Below, in pieces: positions 61,318-64,000 of a DNA stretch of 64,000 nt. This DNA comes from Gnetum montanum (Eukaryota > Streptophyta > Gnetopsida > Gnetales > Gnetaceae), in assembly GCA_015680685.1 (NCBI GenBank), contig MNCI01002042.1:664821-728820 (forward strand), written 5' to 3'. The position numbers were made by a program, and so were the translations under genes. Below the pieces are notes generated by a model. It saw only the letters and a program-made list of their open reading frames with translations. It made no database searches and was not told the origin of the DNA. The first letter of the stretch is position 1, and every line of letters begins with the position of its first letter.

Positions 61318-63579
61318 TGGATTTGGAGGATGGTATGCATGTGGTGTGTCTCTCCCAAGAGAAAGAGTCCTATAGTACTCCTGAGCTTGGTAGTGATGTT
61401 GTAGGGTTGTGTGACCAACAGAGTCACTTGGAGAGATTGGCTACTACATGTAGTAGCCATATGGATCCATTTGTTGGTAAGGGTATTGTTTCCTTGGCGG
61501 TGATATCCCCCATGACTATGGGTATTTCCACTGTTGGTGTTGCTCCATAGGTTGTGGTGGAGTTCCACGTGGATAATATGTTAACGGTTGGTGGAACTGC
61601 CTCGGGTTACCTTGGGGATAAGGTAACCGATGGGGTGCTTGTTGTTTGTTAAGTTTTGGGTTAAGTGCATACACCCCAGACTCTTGCAGATGTGAGATTA
61701 TCGGGCAACATCCCTTAGGATGGTTATATTGGCATATCTCACATACACTGTCATTTTCTGTATTTGAATCCATAACCTCTTCAGTGAAAGCTAATTTACC
61801 CTTACCTTTGTTACGTGCATAGTCCAAATTCCTCTTCTTTTTCTTATCATGGTCTACTTCGCTCCTTAGACTCCTCTACAATTTTTAAAACAATTTCAAA
61901 TCTACTATCTAAGGAGTCCTACATTTGATCTACCTTAGTCGACACTTTTGTTGTTAATTTCTAAAGCGGCAAGGTTTTCCTACTCACCAACTCTTCGAGT
62001 GGTGACTCATCCTCCTCCTCATAGAATCTCACTCCCCTCTTTCGGAGGGAAGGGTTGCGGTGATACTCTTCCACGCTTTCTCTCTTACATAGCTCTCCTT
62101 CTTCCTTAGCTACTTGCTCCAACAATCTATGAATCTCATGAAACCTAAGTTTAGATAATATCCCTTGGGCAAATGTCCCAAGGGTTCTCCCGGTTTCATG
62201 TCTTAGCCCATCTACGAGATGGCGTAGTTGATCCTGTTGTGCGTAACCATGGCTCGGGCAATGATGTAGCAATGCATAATATCAGCCCATGGAAACATCC
62301 AAGGATTTGTGATTACCCTACTTCCATCCTTGGATTTGCTTCTGCAAGTTGGACACTCGAGAGTATGTTTGATATTTATCATTAAATAGTTCTAAGATCG
62401 TACTCCACCTTTGAATGGATTCTGGTTCTAAGGACCAGTACCAACTTTCTGCTTCTTTTATCAGTGTCCTTGGGAACAACTTTAATTTTTGCCACTCATT
62501 TTCAATGTTTTGCAAGACGCAGGCATCATGAAATGCCTATAAGTGGTTCTACGGATCAATGTTATATCCCCCCTCAAATCGTGGGATATTATTCATGTCT
62601 AGTCTCTTGATCCGAATATCCTTTTGGTGCCTTGTAGGTATTCTAATGGCCTCCATGATGTCTAACATGTTTCAGGTTACAAGTAGGGGTTCATCATGGT
62701 CATTTCTTTCATGGTGTCTATGATGTCTACGTGGTTCCCTACTTTCCTTCTTCCATGTTGTGATTCTCTAGAGTGCCCTCGTCTTCGCTCTTGACTCTCT
62801 CGTCAAGGTTTCTCATTTTTCTTACCCTTATCCTCATGATGAGGTTCCTTATGACTGCGTCTCAATGTTGAAAGAGAGGGTGAATGTGATGACGAAGGGG
62901 AAGAGGAAGGAGAACCATTGCCATGACGATGTTTCCTACCTTCCCTTTGGTGATCTTGACCCCGATTGTGATGACGATCAGAATGCTCGCCCTTATTTTG
63001 TGTTTGTGTTCCCTCATTGAACACTTGGTGTTCGTGGGGATCAGAATCAGTGTTGTGAATCATGGAGTGAAGGTTCTGATACACTACCTCCTCACTATCG
63101 TTAGGAGGGGGAACATCATTTTGTGGAGAACCTATTGAAATAAGTTCACCACCCTTAATTTCGCTTATGACGGATGAAGCATTATGGAGTCCTTTGCCCT
63201 TCAACGATGTGTGGTAACTCTCCTGCTGCAAGTCCCGTTGACGTTGCACTTCTATGGGATGGTAGTCCCTTGCGTTGTAATCGCATGCAATGTACTCATT
63301 GTATAATTGCGACATGCCTATTTGTGCAAGGGCACGAAGGAGCATGTTGGGGGTGGCTCTGTCTAGAGGCAACACTATGTTACCCTCCAAGTCTCTCCAG
63401 CGCAGTTGTTCATCTTGATGGAAGAAAAAGGTAAAGTTAGGTATATAGTCATTGTGATGAGTATATACCACACTGAATTATTAAGGAACTGGCAGATTTT
63501 AGTTATGTGTGTTGTACTGCCGACTGTCTCTAGTGTTGGTCCTAGGCAGTGAAGTGCTTTTGTGTGGAGAAGAAGACAT
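61318..63579 (-). pseudogene. gag of element C
   Basis: Start MSSSPHKSTSLP at 63577-63579, with stops near 63470-63525, then a 222-codon frame (62803-63471) with FFFHQDEQLRWRDLEGNIVL and a His/Ser-rich charged linker. Capsid blocks WQKLKLFPRTLIKEAESWYW and LFNDKYQTYSRVSNLQKQ lie at 62318-62515, a charged segment at 61961-62272, and an intact knuckle CEICQYNHPKGCC near 61720-61760, followed by a Q/P/Y-rich tail. Confidence 0.8.
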
Positions 63580-63699
63580 TTTTGTCTTATTCGGTGTGCT
63601 ATTTACCATTATGCTATATTTTCATTTGATCAGCCCTAAGGGTTCATTTTCGCTCCCAACAATGTAAATGATATCCTATGTTCTACGTAGCGCACAAAC

Positions 63700-64000
63700 A
63701 ACTAAGTCCTAGGCAACAACTAAGTCCCCCAAGTGAACGGTTCTTTATTCGAGCAACTTTGTACCTGAACGCAAGTTGTGTACAGCAATAAAGACGAGCT
63801 TTGTGGATAAACCTTGCAGTGCATGGATAGGTTTATTTAATGTTATTTATTGCTTTCCTAGTAACGCGGCATGAGTACGACTTGGTTACGAGCATTGACG
63901 AATGTGTACAGCTAGCCAAGGAATCGGCTACTCATCGCGATTAGATTCTCTCACCCTTACCTCCTAGAACGTGGGACAAGTACGACTTGATTACGAGCAT
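63700..64000 (+). repeat. Athila-like LTR fragment (R-U5), plus orientation, runs off the window
   Basis: GTGAACGGTTCTTTATTCGA and following match the inner part of the element C LTR but in the opposite orientation, then continue with AACGCGGCATGAGTACGACT as in LTRs of A and F. Part of this block (GAGTACGACTTGGTTACGAG) is repeated about 105 bases later at 63974-64000. Confidence 0.6.

Larger units (their letters stand above)
57458..63669 (-). mobile_element. Element C: Athila-like retrotransposon, minus strand, lacking RT to integrase
   Basis: 3' LTR at 57458-58238, then towards the right a non-coding 3' region, protease, gag and a degenerate leader. RT, RNase H and integrase are absent between about 60130 and 58239. 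The primer site near 63650-63668 is only weakly recognisable as tRNA-Asp-like, and an LTR in the proper orientation does not follow it in the window. It is inserted into the 5' LTR of B. Confidence 0.75.

Noticed and set aside
1-64000. CRISPR arrays, bacterial operons, ribosomal RNA genes or organelle inserts
   Set aside because: No regular spacer repeats, ribosome binding sites, rRNA signatures or chloroplast/mitochondrial genes were recognised; all evidence points to plant nuclear repeats.

Overview
This is a stretch of nuclear DNA from a land plant with a large, repeat-rich genome. The evidence is nested LTR retrotransposons of the plant Ty3/gypsy groups (a giant Tat/Ogre-like element and several Athila-like elements), small Copia derivatives primed by initiator-Met tRNA, a plant L1-type LINE, tRNA-derived SINE fragments, and one small intron-containing host gene. 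The species cannot be determined from the sequence. Almost every retroelement gene is broken by stops and frameshifts. Many of the stops look like C-to-T or G-to-A changes (TGG to TAG, CAG to TAG), as expected from decay of methylated DNA.

Layout. 1-1925 is the 3' internal end of an Athila-like element (F) with an env-like ORF; its 3' LTR starts at 1926. That LTR is split by element E (2260-21404, plus strand), a 19.1-kb Tat/Ogre-like element with 1.7-kb LTRs, a TTAGC target duplication, gag, protease, reverse transcriptase, two RNase H domains and integrase. Between protease and RT lies a 6.5-kb spacer with intron-like ends. Inside it, on the opposite strand, sits a multi-exon gene with its own TATA box, GT-AG introns whose phases agree at four junctions, and a poly(A) signal. 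This is the most unusual object in the window. 21410-21924 is the rest of the F LTR. 22380-23640 is a decayed LTR with a 313-bp tandem duplication of its promoter. 24221-25827 is a complete 1.6-kb non-autonomous Copia element.

27898-34408 (minus) is a host gene of two exons encoding a 125-residue membrane-anchored protein. Its 6.1-kb intron holds SINE fragments, an (AT)19 microsatellite and a second complete 2.1-kb non-autonomous Copia element with a 37-bp minisatellite.

34904-37802 is a LINE (minus). It is cut by Athila-like element B (minus, from 37803), which has a 3' LTR, coiled-coil env-like ORF, integrase, RNase H/RT, protease, gag and part of its 5' LTR. B is itself split inside its integrase region by Athila-like element A (43999-51743, plus, TSD ATGAG), whose own pol has been replaced by scrambled inverted fragments. 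B's 5' LTR is split by Athila-like element C (57458 to about 63669, minus), which keeps gag and protease but has lost RT to integrase. The window ends in a plus-strand LTR fragment. The insertion order that can be read is LINE, then B, then A and C; and F, then E.
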